A stretch of DNA of 64,000 nucleotides from positions 124,001-188,000 of the forward strand of contig JALLLS010000013.1 of assembly GCA_025094145.1 (NCBI GenBank). The letters are read 5' to 3'. Numbering within the stretch: the first letter of the stretch is position 1; each line of letters starts with the position of its first letter. Both the position numbers and the translations under genes were made by a program. This DNA is from Spinellus fusiger (taxonomy: Eukaryota; Mucoromycota; Mucoromycetes; Mucorales; Phycomycetaceae). This document shows, piece after piece, positions 1 through 17,250 of the stretch. Below the pieces are notes generated by a model, which worked only from the letters and a program-made list of their open reading frames with translations, was not told the origin of the DNA and made no database searches.

Positions 1-534
1 CTGTCCAGTGACAGAGGAAGGGATATTAGAGTGCCACATATTAGGTCAGTTCAACATTCTCTTGGACCCACATTCCTGACTTGTTTATTCATCACCCTTG
101 CTGTCTCTCTATCTCTCTGCCTATGCACCTGCCTCTCTCTATGCCCTTTTTCTCTATCTATCTTCCCGTGTCGCCTTTATACTCTTTTATACTCTCTTGC
201 ACTCTTGTCTTTTCTCTTCCAGTGTCTCTTGATCTATTTCTATTTCTATTTCTATTTCCAGCTCTATTTCCAGTTCTTCTTATTGTTTCTACCAGTGAAT
301 AGGAAATATTAATATCTAAAAAGGCCATCATTTTATCCCTCATTAGCTTAGAGTGCCTCATCCTCATCTGAACCGCTAAAAACAAATAACTTGGAACTTA
401 CAATTCAACATATTTTACTTATTTTTACTTATTTTGCCATTCAATCCATTTTCTTTCTTTTCTTTCTTTCAGCTCTTTAACTCTTCCTTGAACATTACCA
501 ACACTTATTCTCCTTACAATCCATTGGCAACGCT
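1..534. other. Upstream flank, pyrimidine-rich, no gene seen
   Basis: CT-rich low-complexity DNA with runs of TCTCTC, TTTCTA and TTTCTTTC. The open frames here are repeat-driven and show no protein family. The last ~150 bases, ending just before ATG 535, are probably promoter and 5' leader of the kinase gene. Confidence 0.5.
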
Positions 535-4693
<4,159 letters not shown>

Positions 4694-5001
4694 TAGCACC
4701 CACCTCTTTTCCACTTTCTTTTACTCTTTATTTATTCCTTGGCAATACGCCTTTATGTATTTACTTTTTTTTTCTTTCTTTCTAAATTATCTTTATTTAT
4801 TTTTCAATTTTCTTTATGGCATCTTTATAGGTACGACTTGTTTTCTTTCTCTTATCTCCTTTAATAATAATAACGAGCACATTATGTCTCGAATAAAATA
4901 TATATTTATGACTACTCATCCTATGTATCTATATATATAAAAAAAGGTGTCAAGTTGATTTATTTACATTTTGTTGAGTCGATCCCCTTTTTCTCTTTCT
5001 A

Positions 5002-6744
5002 TTATGATGCCATGCCTTCAATGCTATTCACAAGGGCTTGTTTGTCAAGGGGAATGTAAAATACGTCTGTGCCATCAGGGAGTCGTTTTGTATGAATGAT
5101 TTTATGATCCTTGAATTCAGTCAATTGAGACCGGAAACTAGCATCACTCGACACATAAAACCCTTCACGACATAGCTGGTAGTAGCGATGGTAAGGCAGA
5201 CCCAGACTAATGTAATCCTGTCCTTCGTGGGTTGATTCCATTTCTACCAGTTGATGTTCTGCCAATACACGGAACACACCACGACCATTGCTAGTGAGGG
5301 ATGTCAGTACGTATTGAATGCCACGGACACCCCCTAATTCACTGGATCGCATGAGTAGGGAATTCTCAAAACTAGTCTCGACATGGTAATCATCATAGGT
5401 AGTGCAGTCATGCCACACCCAATTGAATTGACTTGTCTTCACATTGTCCCATAATAGCCCAGCATTGATATGATCCACAGAGGCAACCAAGTGGATGTTG
5501 GGGGCTTGTGCTAGCATAGAGAGAGCATTCTGTGCATTCTCATTGCGTAGATGAAAACCCTCAATGTTATGCACAACGAGATACAGACGAGGGTATTCAC
5601 GGTCATCGCCGGAGAAGTACGCACAGATGGCAGCGGCATGGTCCAGTATCTGGGCTGTAGGACATGTAATGCCAAGTGCATCTGCAGATATCTTGGCTAG
5701 AATGTCTTTGATCTGAATGGAAGGGAAGAATCCGTTGATGATTATCAGAGGACCGTCCTTCATTGTCATTTCTGAAAAATGGTTAAGGAAGCGTCGTTTG
5801 GATCCATAGCCATAGAACAGGAGATTAAATCCAGCATGTAATTCAAACTTCCACTGTGAAAAGTAGGACGCATGCATATTAAGAAGTCTTTCCTTTTCTT
5901 CTGTATGTTTCCTTGGTGTTGCTGATAGAATAGCATTGAATTCCTTGGGTGTTAATAGATTCAACTTGCTAAGCGTGTTGTTGGATGTCTTTGAACCATT
6001 CTGAAGATCCTGAAAGTACCGATTGAACCCTGACTCTGTAGGATCTCTTGCTGTTTTGGTATCTTCTTCCATTGTCTCTTGTTCTTTTTCTTCATGGTCG
6101 TCTTCATTATGATCGTATTCTTCATCGCTCTCTCTATCATCCTTTAGCAGGTTCATTTCACGTTCAATGGCCAGTCGCTGTTCATCATTGGCTTTGGGTG
6201 CTTGTTGTGGGGGTTGGACCAGTGTCTTTTTAGGACGTCCTCTTGGTTTCTTCATAGGAGGTGCTTCGACAGCATCCTTCTTCTGATGGACTGTCTTTTT
6301 CATTATGGAGCCAGCAAGACCTTTGTTCTTTTCAAATCCATAAATGTCTCTTCCTGTTGTTTCTTTTTTTGAGTCTGAGGCTACTAAAGCCTCTCCTTTT
6401 TCCTTTTCTTCTCTTTCTTCTCCTTCTTCTTCTATTGGCTCTTCTTCCTTGTCTATTGCCATATCAACATTCATGGCCCACCGAGTATGAGCCAGTTCAT
6501 TCTGACTCTGTGATAATGGGGTGTACTCTTCTACGCGTGGTTGTGTGGTTGAGTGACGAGGAGTTCCTTTGGCAGGTGTGCTGACAGTAAGACCGAGATC
6601 CACCCCTCTAGGCCCACGACCTCCTGGCTTCAACCTGAGTTTATATCTACTGGCCAGTTTCCCTTCTGCCTTTGCTGTTTCTCCATGGACGGTGGATACA
6701 ATAGGAACAAAACTGTCTTCGGGTGTCTGTACAATGACTCTCAT
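5002..6744 (-). CDS. ORC2: Origin recognition complex subunit 2
   Basis: Intronless frame of 580 residues. Orc2 is part of the six-subunit complex that marks replication origins and loads MCM helicase in the nucleus. The C-terminal two thirds carry the Orc2 AAA-like fold: GFNLLFYGYGSKRRFL, PLIIINGFFPS, LYLVVHNIEG, NIHLVASVDHINA and the winged-helix tail. The N-terminus is disordered, with a Glu/Asp-rich stretch and an AT-hook-like PRGRPKK near residue 166, common in Orc2 tails. The gene converges with the upstream kinase (about 310 bp apart) and diverges from SMU1 across ~190 bp of CT-rich DNA, a likely shared promoter. Family identification is strong. Confidence 0.93.
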   Translation of the reverse strand: MRVIVQTPEDSFVPIVSTVHGETAKAEGKLASRYKLRLKPGGRGPRGVDLGLTVSTPAKGTPRHSTTQPRVEEYTPLSQSQNELAHTRWAMNVDMAIDKEEEPIEEEGEEREEKEKGEALVASDSKKETTGRDIYGFEKNKGLAGSIMKKTVHQKKDAVEAPPMKKPRGRPKKTLVQPPQQAPKANDEQRLAIEREMNLLKDDRESDEEYDHNEDDHEEKEQETMEEDTKTARDPTESGFNRYFQDLQNGSKTSNNTLSKLNLLTPKEFNAILSATPRKHTEEKERLLNMHASYFSQWKFELHAGFNLLFYGYGSKRRFLNHFSEMTMKDGPLIIINGFFPSIQIKDILAKISADALGITCPTAQILDHAAAICAYFSGDDREYPRLYLVVHNIEGFHLRNENAQNALSMLAQAPNIHLVASVDHINAGLLWDNVKTSQFNWVWHDCTTYDDYHVETSFENSLLMRSSELGGVRGIQYVLTSLTSNGRGVFRVLAEHQLVEMESTHEGQDYISLGLPYHRYYQLCREGFYVSSDASFRSQLTEFKDHKIIHTKRLPDGTDVFYIPLDKQALVNSIEGMAS

Positions 6745-6937
6745 GAGAGACCATGTACATAAAAGGAAAGAAGAAAACGATAAAGATAAGAAATAAGAAA
6801 TAAGAAATAAAAACTAAGGTTGCTTATCCTTTTTTTTTCTTTTTTTTTTCTTTTTTTCTGTGACGGTCTGCTCTCTCTCTTTTTCTTTCATTCTTTCTTT
6901 CTTTTTCCTTTCTCTCTCTCTCTTTGTTGCTGTTGCC

Positions 6938-8933
6938 ATGTCGATTGAGATAGAATCTGAAGAGTAAGTGGCCACCATCAACAGAGCCGAGGGTTAACGT
7001 CACTCATAAGAATCACAGTGTCATTCGCCTTATTTTACAGTTTCTAAAGGAGAATAAGTTTGACAAGGCATTTACTACTCTTGAAGAAGAAACAACTATT
7101 ACACTGAATACCATGGACAGCAAAGAGGCCTTTGTGCAGGATGTGACGCAAGGACACTGGGATACTGTATTAAAACAAGTAGCCAAGCTAAAGATACCTC
7201 CAAGAAAACTACTTGATTTGTATGAGCAGGTACGTTTATAGAAGAAAGAACAAGAGAAGTTGATCTTTTGTGTGTGTGTGTGTATAAATATAAATATAAA
7301 TATAAATAAATCTATGTATAGGTAGTGATTGAATTGGTAGAAATGAAAGAGATCAGTGCAGCAAGAACTCTGTTGCGTCAGACAGAACCCATGCAAATAT
7401 TGAAAAACCATCATCCTGAACGGTATCTTCATCTTGAACATGTCTTGTCGCGTACTGTATTTGATTCTAAAGACGCCTATCCTCACGGCACTACCAAAGA
7501 GAAAAGAAGACATATCATTGCTCAGGGTAATTCCAAGAAGAAAGCAAGTCCATGGCTTATATTCTGTATATGATTTTAGCACTGACTAGTCAAGTGGCTG
7601 TGGTTCCTCCCGAGCGTCTGAAAACACTCCTCCACCAGTGCATGAAATGGCAGCAGAACCAAGGGCTGTTGTCTTGTGATAACGAATTTGATGTGTTTGG
7701 GGATTCCAAAAGTGCACAGCCACCACAGCAGGATGAGTTTGTTAGTGAACACTATGCAACCATCAAGGTAACTGCAGAGAAAGAACAGAAAAAGAAAAAG
7801 GGAGGGGGAGGAAAGATATCCGACAGACATTGGGACTTATTCTCCTGTCTAGTATCCCAGCAAAGGCACCTATGCAGAGTGTATTGCCTTTTCTCCTAAT
7901 GGCCAATGTCTTGTTACTGGGTCTGTGGATGGGTTTATTGAGTTGTGGAATCATTCCAATGGTACTCTGCGTAAGGATCTGAAATACCAAGCAGAGGTAT
8001 GTTTCTATAGGATGTAGGATATTTCTATAAGATGTAGGATGTACTCACCACGACTCTAGGATCAATTGATGGCAATGGATGAGTCTGTGATCTCTCTCTG
8101 CTTCAGCCGTGACAGTGAACTGTTGGCTTCTGGATCAACAGACGGAAAGATTGCTGTAGGTCCATTGGCATCAGCATAATCATTTGTTGAGGTCTATTGA
8201 CTCACAAGGGTGATGTTTAGATATGGAAAATACAGTCTGGCTACTGTCAGCGTCGATTCTCCCCGGCCCACAGTCAGGGCGTTACTTGTGTTGCTTTTAG
8301 TAAAGATGCAAGTCAATTGCTCAGTGGCAGCTACGATCAGACACTGAAGATCCACAGCACACGATCAGGAAAATCCCTCAAGAAGTTCATTGGACACAGT
8401 AAATTTGTCAATAGTGCCTTGTATTCTTCTGATGGCATGCGAGTGTTAAGTGGCAGTAGTGATGGCACTGTCAAGGTAAGAACAGACAAGTTAGCCACCG
8501 TGTTCATGCCTTGTAGATTTGGGATATTGATACAGAGGCATGTATTCACACTCTTCCCTATGAATCCACAGAGAGCCCTTCTGTGGCTGTACAATCCCTG
8601 ACTCTCTCACCAAAGACAGCAGGTCAGTTGCTAGTGTGTACCAAAAGCAACACTCTTTCTCTAGTACAGGAGAAGGGCGCTTTTATCAGAGCATTCTCTC
8701 ATAACATTGAGACTGGCTCTGAGTTTGTTGCAAGCGCCTTTTCACCCTTAGGAGAACTTGCGTATGGTCTGTCTGAGAAGGGTGTTCTGTACTGCTTTAA
8801 TGTAGCCACAGGTGTCCTTGTAGGAAGCCGTCCCATTACAGACACAGAAGTGATTGGATTGGCAGGTCATCCATTCACCAATAGTATTGCCTGTAATGAT
8901 GATAGTGGGAATGTCTATCTTATAAAGGCATAA
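6938..8933 (+). CDS. SMU1: SMU1, LisH/CTLH-WD40 spliceosome factor
   Basis: Exons 6938-6963, 7019-7229, 7322-7526, 7580-7767, 7853-7996, 8060-8155, 8221-8475 and 8517-8933 join in phase to give 513 residues, the length of animal SMU1. SMU1 acts with RED (IK) in activating the spliceosomal B complex. The N-terminus has LisH/CTLH helices ([52 protein letters not shown]). The rest is a WD40 propeller with blades such as [43 protein letters not shown] and [14 protein letters not shown]. The start ATG 6938 is followed after 26 nt by a GTAAGT donor. Budding yeast lacks this gene, while fission yeast and Mucorales keep it. Confidence 0.95.
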
Positions 8934-9032
8934 TCCATACAACTAGATAATAACATAATAAATAAATAAATAAAAGGCTTGTAATAAGCTCATGTATACA
9001 AGTCCAAGTAAGCACAAGTCAGCCAACAGTGA

Positions 9033-9054
9033 AGTGGAGTGGAGTGGAGTGGAG
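9033..9054. repeat. Short GGAGT tandem repeat
   Basis: About four copies of a GGAGT/GTGGA pentamer in the 240 bp between the SMU1 stop and the next gene. Probably a simple microsatellite. Confidence 0.6.
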
Positions 9055-9174
9055 AGATCACCATGCACTAGTCAACAAGACAGTATCATTGGACACTACA
9101 TATCGGACATTGATTTGATCTGTCAGTAGTCAAGTCGTGAGGAGTGAGCCACCTTGGACTTCATTGTTCTCATA

Positions 9175-10897
9175 ATGAAGATCAACTGTGCCATTATCGT
9201 TGCTGCCCTTTCTCTCCAGTGCACAGCATTGGCTCATGCATCAAACGGGTATGTATTTTCTATTTCTATTTTACATATAAAGAAAAGACACCGAGATGAG
9301 AAGAGGAGGAGGAAGAATAACAGTGTGGACGTGTTGTGTAGGCCCAAATATACAGTTGTAGACTCTCCTCCTTTACCCTGCAACGGATACCCAGAGCAAT
9401 GCAGTCTTAGAGCCAATGGATTCTTCTACTTGGGTACACGCCTCAATACAAGTCCCAGTACTCCTTCCAACCACCACTGTCCAGTGACTCAGAGTCGCTC
9501 TGTCACAGAAATACTAGACAAGGGTAAGGTTGACGTGTGGTAGATAGATGTGACACACTACAGATGAACTTATGGGATGGTGTTATGTATAGGCATTCAA
9601 TTGTTGGAAATATCACTGTGCAAAGGGTAATTGTCTTTTATTATTTGATATTATTAATTCATGTATACAATACAACTGCACCTGTGCTTAATATCCTATT
9701 CTGTTCTATCCCATTCTATTTATTAGGAGCAATGAAAAAGCCTTGTTGTGTTCTGATGCTACAGATGAAAAGGAGAAAAAGCCTCTGCTTGATATAGTGG
9801 ATGAGGTGTTTGAGTATATTCAGACAAGACCCCAACAAGTCATTGTGATTCACTTCTCTTCTGATGTACCAGAGGAGAAGCGTCCAACTGTAAAAGCCAT
9901 TGAGGATGCCATTGATACAGTGTGCAAGACTCATTCTGCTAGAACAGAAGGCATCAACATTTTTAAACCACGCAAGGTAACTCCCTCCACTGAACATTGG
10001 AAATAACAATAGATGCATTAGTGTGAATTCATCCATGTTCAGAAAGAGAGTGAGCCTATATGGTCTGAAATGAGAAAATTGGTGACCTACTATCCAGAAA
10101 TGTCACAATGGGAGGGAGATGGTGATCATGTTGGTATCCGAGGACGAGTGATCTTTACCTATGATGAAGACTTCAAATCAGAAGGAACCACCTCAGCCTA
10201 TCTCTCAAATGTAATGATAAACTACACCCCAAGGATGATAAAGAAGAGTGGCCTCCTTATAGTTAACTCCATGATATTAGGCATTCTGGAAGACATCTTT
10301 TGTGCCTGGTCAGAAGCCAGAGGAGATTCAGAAACATCTTCATGCTCTGTGTAAGGAGACAGGTGCTATCAGTATCAAAGGTATTCTCTTTTCTTTTTGT
10401 CCATTGCTTGAGAGACAAGGGAGAACAAGACCCCCTTTTTAATACTACAATGGAGTTAACTCTTCTTTTAGCCTATTCTGATCCTACGGCAGCAGTATGC
10501 ACTAGGTAAGGATTAGAATGAATGTACCCTATACACTCTACTTATCTATGTTTCTTTATGCTGATTCTAGTGATAAGGTAAAGAGAAGGACCTGCTAATC
10601 TAATAGAAAGAACAGTCATTGACGCTTCTGCTCTAGCTGAATGACCCCAACTATTTGGATGAGCTGGTCATTGGCACCAATGCATGCGATTATAACAAGG
10701 CAGACACACAGACTTACTTTGCCTCTATTGTTGTGGATGATTATGAAAAGCATCTGCCCTATCTCAAGGATCTCCAATCTCGCATGGTAGACATTAACCT
10801 TGCAAAATGGGAGCATGAGCCTACACAATTTAAACGCTCTGGACTATTGGCAGAAAAGAAGAACACACCTCCACAGTATGAGAGATACGAGCTTTAA
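9175..10897 (+). CDS. Secreted PI-PLC X-domain-like TIM-barrel protein, probably inactive
   Basis: Nine exons join in phase to give 369 residues: 9175-9248, 9342-9523, 9593-9626, 9727-9976, 10043-10210, 10281-10380, 10472-10505, 10571-10577 (7 nt) and 10637-10897. A signal peptide is clear (MKINCAIIVAALSLQCTALA). The body matches fungal secreted PLC-like phosphodiesterases: CNGYPEQC, SVTEILDKGIQLLEI, PLLDIVDEVFEYIQTRPQQV, VIFTYDEDF, and a late lid region with AYSDPTAA. In active relatives the first catalytic motif reads GTHNS/GAHNS; here it is GTRLN, so the catalytic histidine is replaced. Substrate is unknown. Likely extracellular or cell-wall located. An intron separates almost every conserved block. 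Confidence 0.78.
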
Positions 10898-11219
10898 GTA
10901 TATTAAAAAGAATATAGCATGTACCATCAGAATAGGAATAAACATTGATTCTTTGTCTGTTGATTCTTCATGTGCTGTAGTGCATCTATCTATATTAGCA
11001 ATAGAACAACATAGAACAGACAGTGCAGACACTCCATAAGGGAAAGAAAGAAAAGAAAAAAAGAGGGGGAGGGGGACACTCACATCATAGAGACAATACC
11101 ACAGAATACACTTTAAAATAGTAAGATATTTAAATGCATTACTTATCTGCAGTTCTAACCCTAGATACTTCATACTAATTCATAGCAAATGTGGGCTTTA
11201 ATACATACAAATTAAGAGA
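10898..11219. other. Intergenic, convergent gene ends
   Basis: Contains a purine-rich stretch (AAAGAAAG then GGGGGAGGGGG near 11040-11076) and AT-rich DNA with possible polyadenylation signals. No coding sequence is seen. Confidence 0.5.
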
Positions 11220-13341
<2,122 letters not shown>

Positions 13342-13574
13342 TAGAGATCGATCAAAAGTGGTTGATCAACAGACTACACTTCTTTATCCTTCATTTGCAA
13401 GTCACATCTACAGAAAGAGCTAAAAGGGCACTGACTTCTTTTTTCTTTGTATTGAGTACAATAAGATTAAGACACCTATAGGCAATACAATAGAGTATAA
13501 TAGAATAAGGTTGCTTTTATGAATATCAGAGTCTATACATACTGCTTATTATTAAAAAGATATTGCAAAATAAT

Positions 13575-14390
13575 AAAGTGACTAAAAGAATGTAATCGAC
13601 GGTTTTAAATATAGATTTCCTTTTATATTTAGATTTATATATTTAGATTCATACTTTATCTTAATTGTGTTATAACTTCATGAATTCATTAAAGATATAA
13701 AACTTTCAATAGACACACGGAATAGTGTTTAAGATGAATAACAGTGGTTTAATTACAAGGTTAATGAGTAACTACCATCAGTGAATAACATCCATCACAG
13801 TCTGGCATCTCCGCCCTATGCTGGCAATGAGGGTGTCTATTGCCTTTGATATTTTACCGCATTCCAGCATCAGGGCAGCCTTCAACTTTTCCTTGATGGA
13901 ATATAACCTCCTGTCCTTCCAAATAACATTCTTGAATTGGGTCTACTGGAGCCTTTCCCCCATATTTCTCTTTGTCAAGAAAGGCTTCACCACTGAAATG
14001 AGTGAATGGAAACCCATTTCATCGAAGTACTTCTTCAAAGTCTCAGAAATGACTTTGACGGCTATGCTTGCGCTAATGGCTTTCTTAGTTTGCTGAAGAT
14101 CTCTCACAATAGTCTTCTTCTTCAACCATCTGAGGGCCCTGTCATCTGTATTTTACTTTATTCCACTCTTGAGAGAATGCACCACTGAGCCTGTCTCCTT
14201 AGAATGCTTCAAGATGTCCCTTAGAGTGGAAGTAGGCACGTTAAACATACGAGATGCCTTGACCTGAGTAAATTTTAGGTTCAGCACTTGGTGGATGATG
14301 GCTAAGCGAGTCTCGAGGTTGATATATTTCCTATACATTTTAGGGGTCTTGATGAATTTTTTTTTAGTTTTGGATGAGTCAGGCATTATA
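13575..14390 (-). pseudogene. Degenerate Tc1/mariner element, internally deleted transposase
   Basis: Broken transposase on the minus strand: a helix-turn-helix part at 14386-14153 (TRLAIIHQVLNLKFTQVKAS, FNVPTSTLRDILKHS) and a second part at 14125-13943. The 3' portion (about 13735-13890) matches the 3' part of the element at 32.9-34.2 kb. Relative to that copy, roughly 400 bp with the DDE region is missing. One terminus is visible at 13578-13600 (AAAGTGACTAAAAGAATGT), resembling the inverted ends of the other copy. The distal terminus beyond 14390 was not found. Not able to encode active transposase. Confidence 0.7.
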
Positions 14391-14735
14391 TGAAATAAAA
14401 AAGTGTTATGAAAAAAGAAATGGTGTATGATATTTATTTATTTTAATATAGATGTAGTTTGAAATTTGAAAATATCCTATTACATTTTTCTGGTCGTTTT
14501 ATTTATTATTTGTTATCTGTTATTATTTGTGATGACTAGATAGTTAAGAATATATTGGTTATTGAGTTACTCATACATGTATTTCTACATCTATTAAGAA
14601 TGAAAGTCTAATGATAATTGAGTGAGTGAAGACTAGCCACTTCAGTGTATATAGAATTTATCATAACTAACAAATAAAGTGCTTGAAATACAAGTTGACA
14701 TTGAGAGACTTGGAGATTAGTATTGACACTAAGTT
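14390..14735. other. AT-rich intergenic
   Basis: No coding sequence or repeat recognised. Confidence 0.4.
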
Positions 14736-14739
14736 ATAG

Positions 14740-15640
14740 TGAATATAAGAACGGTTTTTTTCTATTTTTTTTTCATACTCATGGTCAATTTCTAAATAGT
14801 CATCCATTTCAGGTGGTTTTGAATTTCATAGTAAAAACTTCAAGAGTAAAGACCATCAATGGTAAGCAAACAACCCCATGCTATGTAAATTCTTGTTTCA
14901 ACTTAATTTCATCTATTAACTATACATGCTTCTAGATAGTTTAAAGCAAGAAATTGACAAACATATGAACCATATGATAATTAATATATAGCTATTCTCA
15001 TCTATTTATACTTCATTTGATTATCAAAATAGTATGTTAGAACGCACCTTTTTTATGGAAGAGCATTACCCTTAATAAACACCAAGAAAATAAAATTGAA
15101 CATAATGTAAAAGCTAATATTGCCGTAACACTACATATAAGCTATTCTATTAAATTGGTCGTAGGAGGTAAGCTAAAGTTTCTCAAGTAATTGTACATTC
15201 TAATATATATATTTCAATTGCTGGCAGAGTATCAATGTAAGTATTATATAGGTAATCAAATGAATAATAATTACAGCTTAACTTAGTTATAAAATTATAG
15301 ATCGATACATAGAATTTGAAAATGAATATTTTTATATCTTTTAAAGATGTCCTCAAGTACTTTGACAATGACACGCTTAACATTTATGCTTCAATTAAAG
15401 AAATGGATACCTTAATTGGACATTAAACAAGGTTGTACAGATTTCTAAATTAATATTATTGTTTTATAGTGGATAAACAATCAGATACCAGTGTGACTAA
15501 AGATTTAATCAGTCCAAGAAACCTGATAGCAAACAAATGATACTTATGGAAAAGAAAAACCTTAATCTAAGCCAGATAGATAAGGCATTTGCAGTGATAA
15601 CATTATATTAGGATTTCTCAAATTTAAGTCAACCATCTTA
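14740..15640 (+). pseudogene. Decayed MATH-BTB paralogue
   Basis: Segments align in order with the MATH-BTB gene at 23.2-25.2 kb. An exon 1 remnant ends ...GACCATCAATG just before a GTAAGC donor at about 14861, matching the exon 1 end of the intact copy. A block at 15040-15170 matches its second exon. The block TTGACAATGACACGCTTAAC near 15360 matches TTGACAAGGACACGCTTAAT at 23920. The part around 15540-15600 matches the late exon region. In-frame stops and lost exons make it non-coding. The BTB-BACK middle is mostly deleted. Confidence 0.62.
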
Positions 15641-16574
15641 CTAAAATTGTTGAAAATAATATTATAAGTGTTGGAGAAATAAAATGTCTAGTGAGTAAAA
15701 AATAAGTACAGCTTCCTGAACCTTAATTCAAATACATATTACATAGTCTTAGAGACAACTTAATAATCTTAAAATATGTAAACAATACTGATAAGAAATC
15801 AGAGCCTCGATTTACTTAGTAATAATTGAATACTTCATTATTCCTTTTAATTTTGAAATATTCAATATATACACTGTTTATATTCTCATAACTAAGAGAA
15901 ACACAAACAATTAAAATAAAGTATCAGAGATTAATACTGTTTGAAAAGTAAGTTAATTAAAGCATACTAATACTTCTTCAGAAAGATCCTTTATTTTGTT
16001 GGTCTCTTGTTGGGTCTAATTCTTAACTTATGTGCCTTATATGAGTTTATAATAGTGCATTGCTCATTTGTTTAGTTACATTTATTTTTCTCTACTAGAT
16101 AACTCTTCTATCTATTAATCAAATCCTTGCTATATTTTATATATGTAAATTGCCTTTGGTAAGTGATATTCATGACAGATAGATGGTTTAATACTCACAG
16201 TCATTCCCTAGCGCCAGTCTTTTAGTACTTAAAACTATTTACTCTCGCCAAATGGACCCTGATTAGTAATTAGCCAAGTCTTTGGTGTCTTAATCCAAGC
16301 CTCTGATATGATTAATGAGATATTATTTTCTGGTTTAACCTTTTTTATTCACTACAGTCTCTTGAGAATCTCATTTTCAGCCAAGACAGGCATATTACAG
16401 TCTGTTTTTGGTTTATATTCTTTCTCAGATTTCTTTTTTTCCTTTGCCTTTCGGTTGCATGCATCATTGTCGCCATTCGAAGAGCTCATTGAATTATATG
16501 ACTACTTAAAGACAATGAATGTTGCTTGAATTATTTTGTGGCCGAATTTAATACTCTCAAAAATGTACTTAGAC
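15640..16574. other. AT-rich intergenic DNA with a short unexplained frame
   Basis: One open frame of 73 codons at 16308-16529 (+) has no recognisable family and sits next to a transposon end. It is most likely chance. Nothing else supported. Confidence 0.35.
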
Positions 16575-16580
16575 TACACA

Positions 16581-16596
16581 CCTAAAGATCTTTAGG
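16581..16596. repeat. 16-bp perfect palindrome at the element terminus
   Basis: CCTAAAGATCTTTAGG, three bases inside the TA-flanked left end of copy A. The same palindrome lies at 49245-49260 in copy B. MITE copies carry a non-palindromic version (AGGAGGTCTTTAGG). Confidence 0.85.
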
Positions 16597-16788
16597 ATAT
16601 AAAAAGAAATAATTGAGATACAATTGTTTAAAAATAACAAATCGATTTGAGGAGCAAAAATAAATTATGTATTTATGTTAGTTCTTAAATAAAGATCATT
16701 ATGTAGATTTACCTATAAATATCTAAATCCCAGAGGAAACCACTTTTGATGTGGCGATATGATGTAATATGAATGCATCAAAGAATAT

Positions 16789-17250
16789 CTATTCTTCTCT
16801 ACAGAATGGAACTGGTCGGTGGAGACCATTTAATCCCTCTTCTGCAATTGTATAGATATTCTTTGATGCATTCACATCTCTGTTCCAAACAATTCCACAA
16901 TCTTGGCAAGCGTGGATATTGTTGAAATCTACTAATACCTCGGTGAGGTTGTCTATGTTACAAGTATGGCAGATCTTGAGAACAAAAATAAGAATAACTG
17001 TTAGAAGAGCTTTTCATATTGGGTAAGAGATCAATTATGCTTACCCTCGATGTTCGAGACTCATCGACATCAACCATAAGAAGATCTCCATCTTTTTGTC
17101 TTTTTTTTTCAATGATTGATATAAAATTCTTGTCGAATCAACACAACGACCTTTAAACTTGGCTGCCTCTTTTACCTTTATTCCTGTGCCATATGCAACA
17201 ACTGGTAGTTTGGTAGGATCATACTCTAATCTTTTTAGGTGCCAATGCCC
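16789..17250 (-). pseudogene. Fanzor/TnpB-like C-terminal domain, copy A, frameshifted
   Basis: Two exons on the minus strand: 17250-17045 and 16974-16789, with an intron 17044-16975 (GTAAGC...CTCAAG). The second encodes a CxxC...CxxC zinc ribbon followed by NRDVNASKNI, the RuvC-III signature of TnpB/Fanzor proteins. In the first exon a poly-A run has nine A (complement of 17101-17109) where copy B has ten. This breaks the frame before the RuvC-II motif (VDVDESRTSR). Everything N-terminal of this region, including the first RuvC aspartate, is missing or unrecognised. See copy B for the readable version. Confidence 0.72.

Noticed and set aside
31..312. Overlapping open frames at the window start
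   Set aside because: They arise from TCTCTC/TTTCTA low-complexity repeats and show no domain, plausible codon use or splice context.
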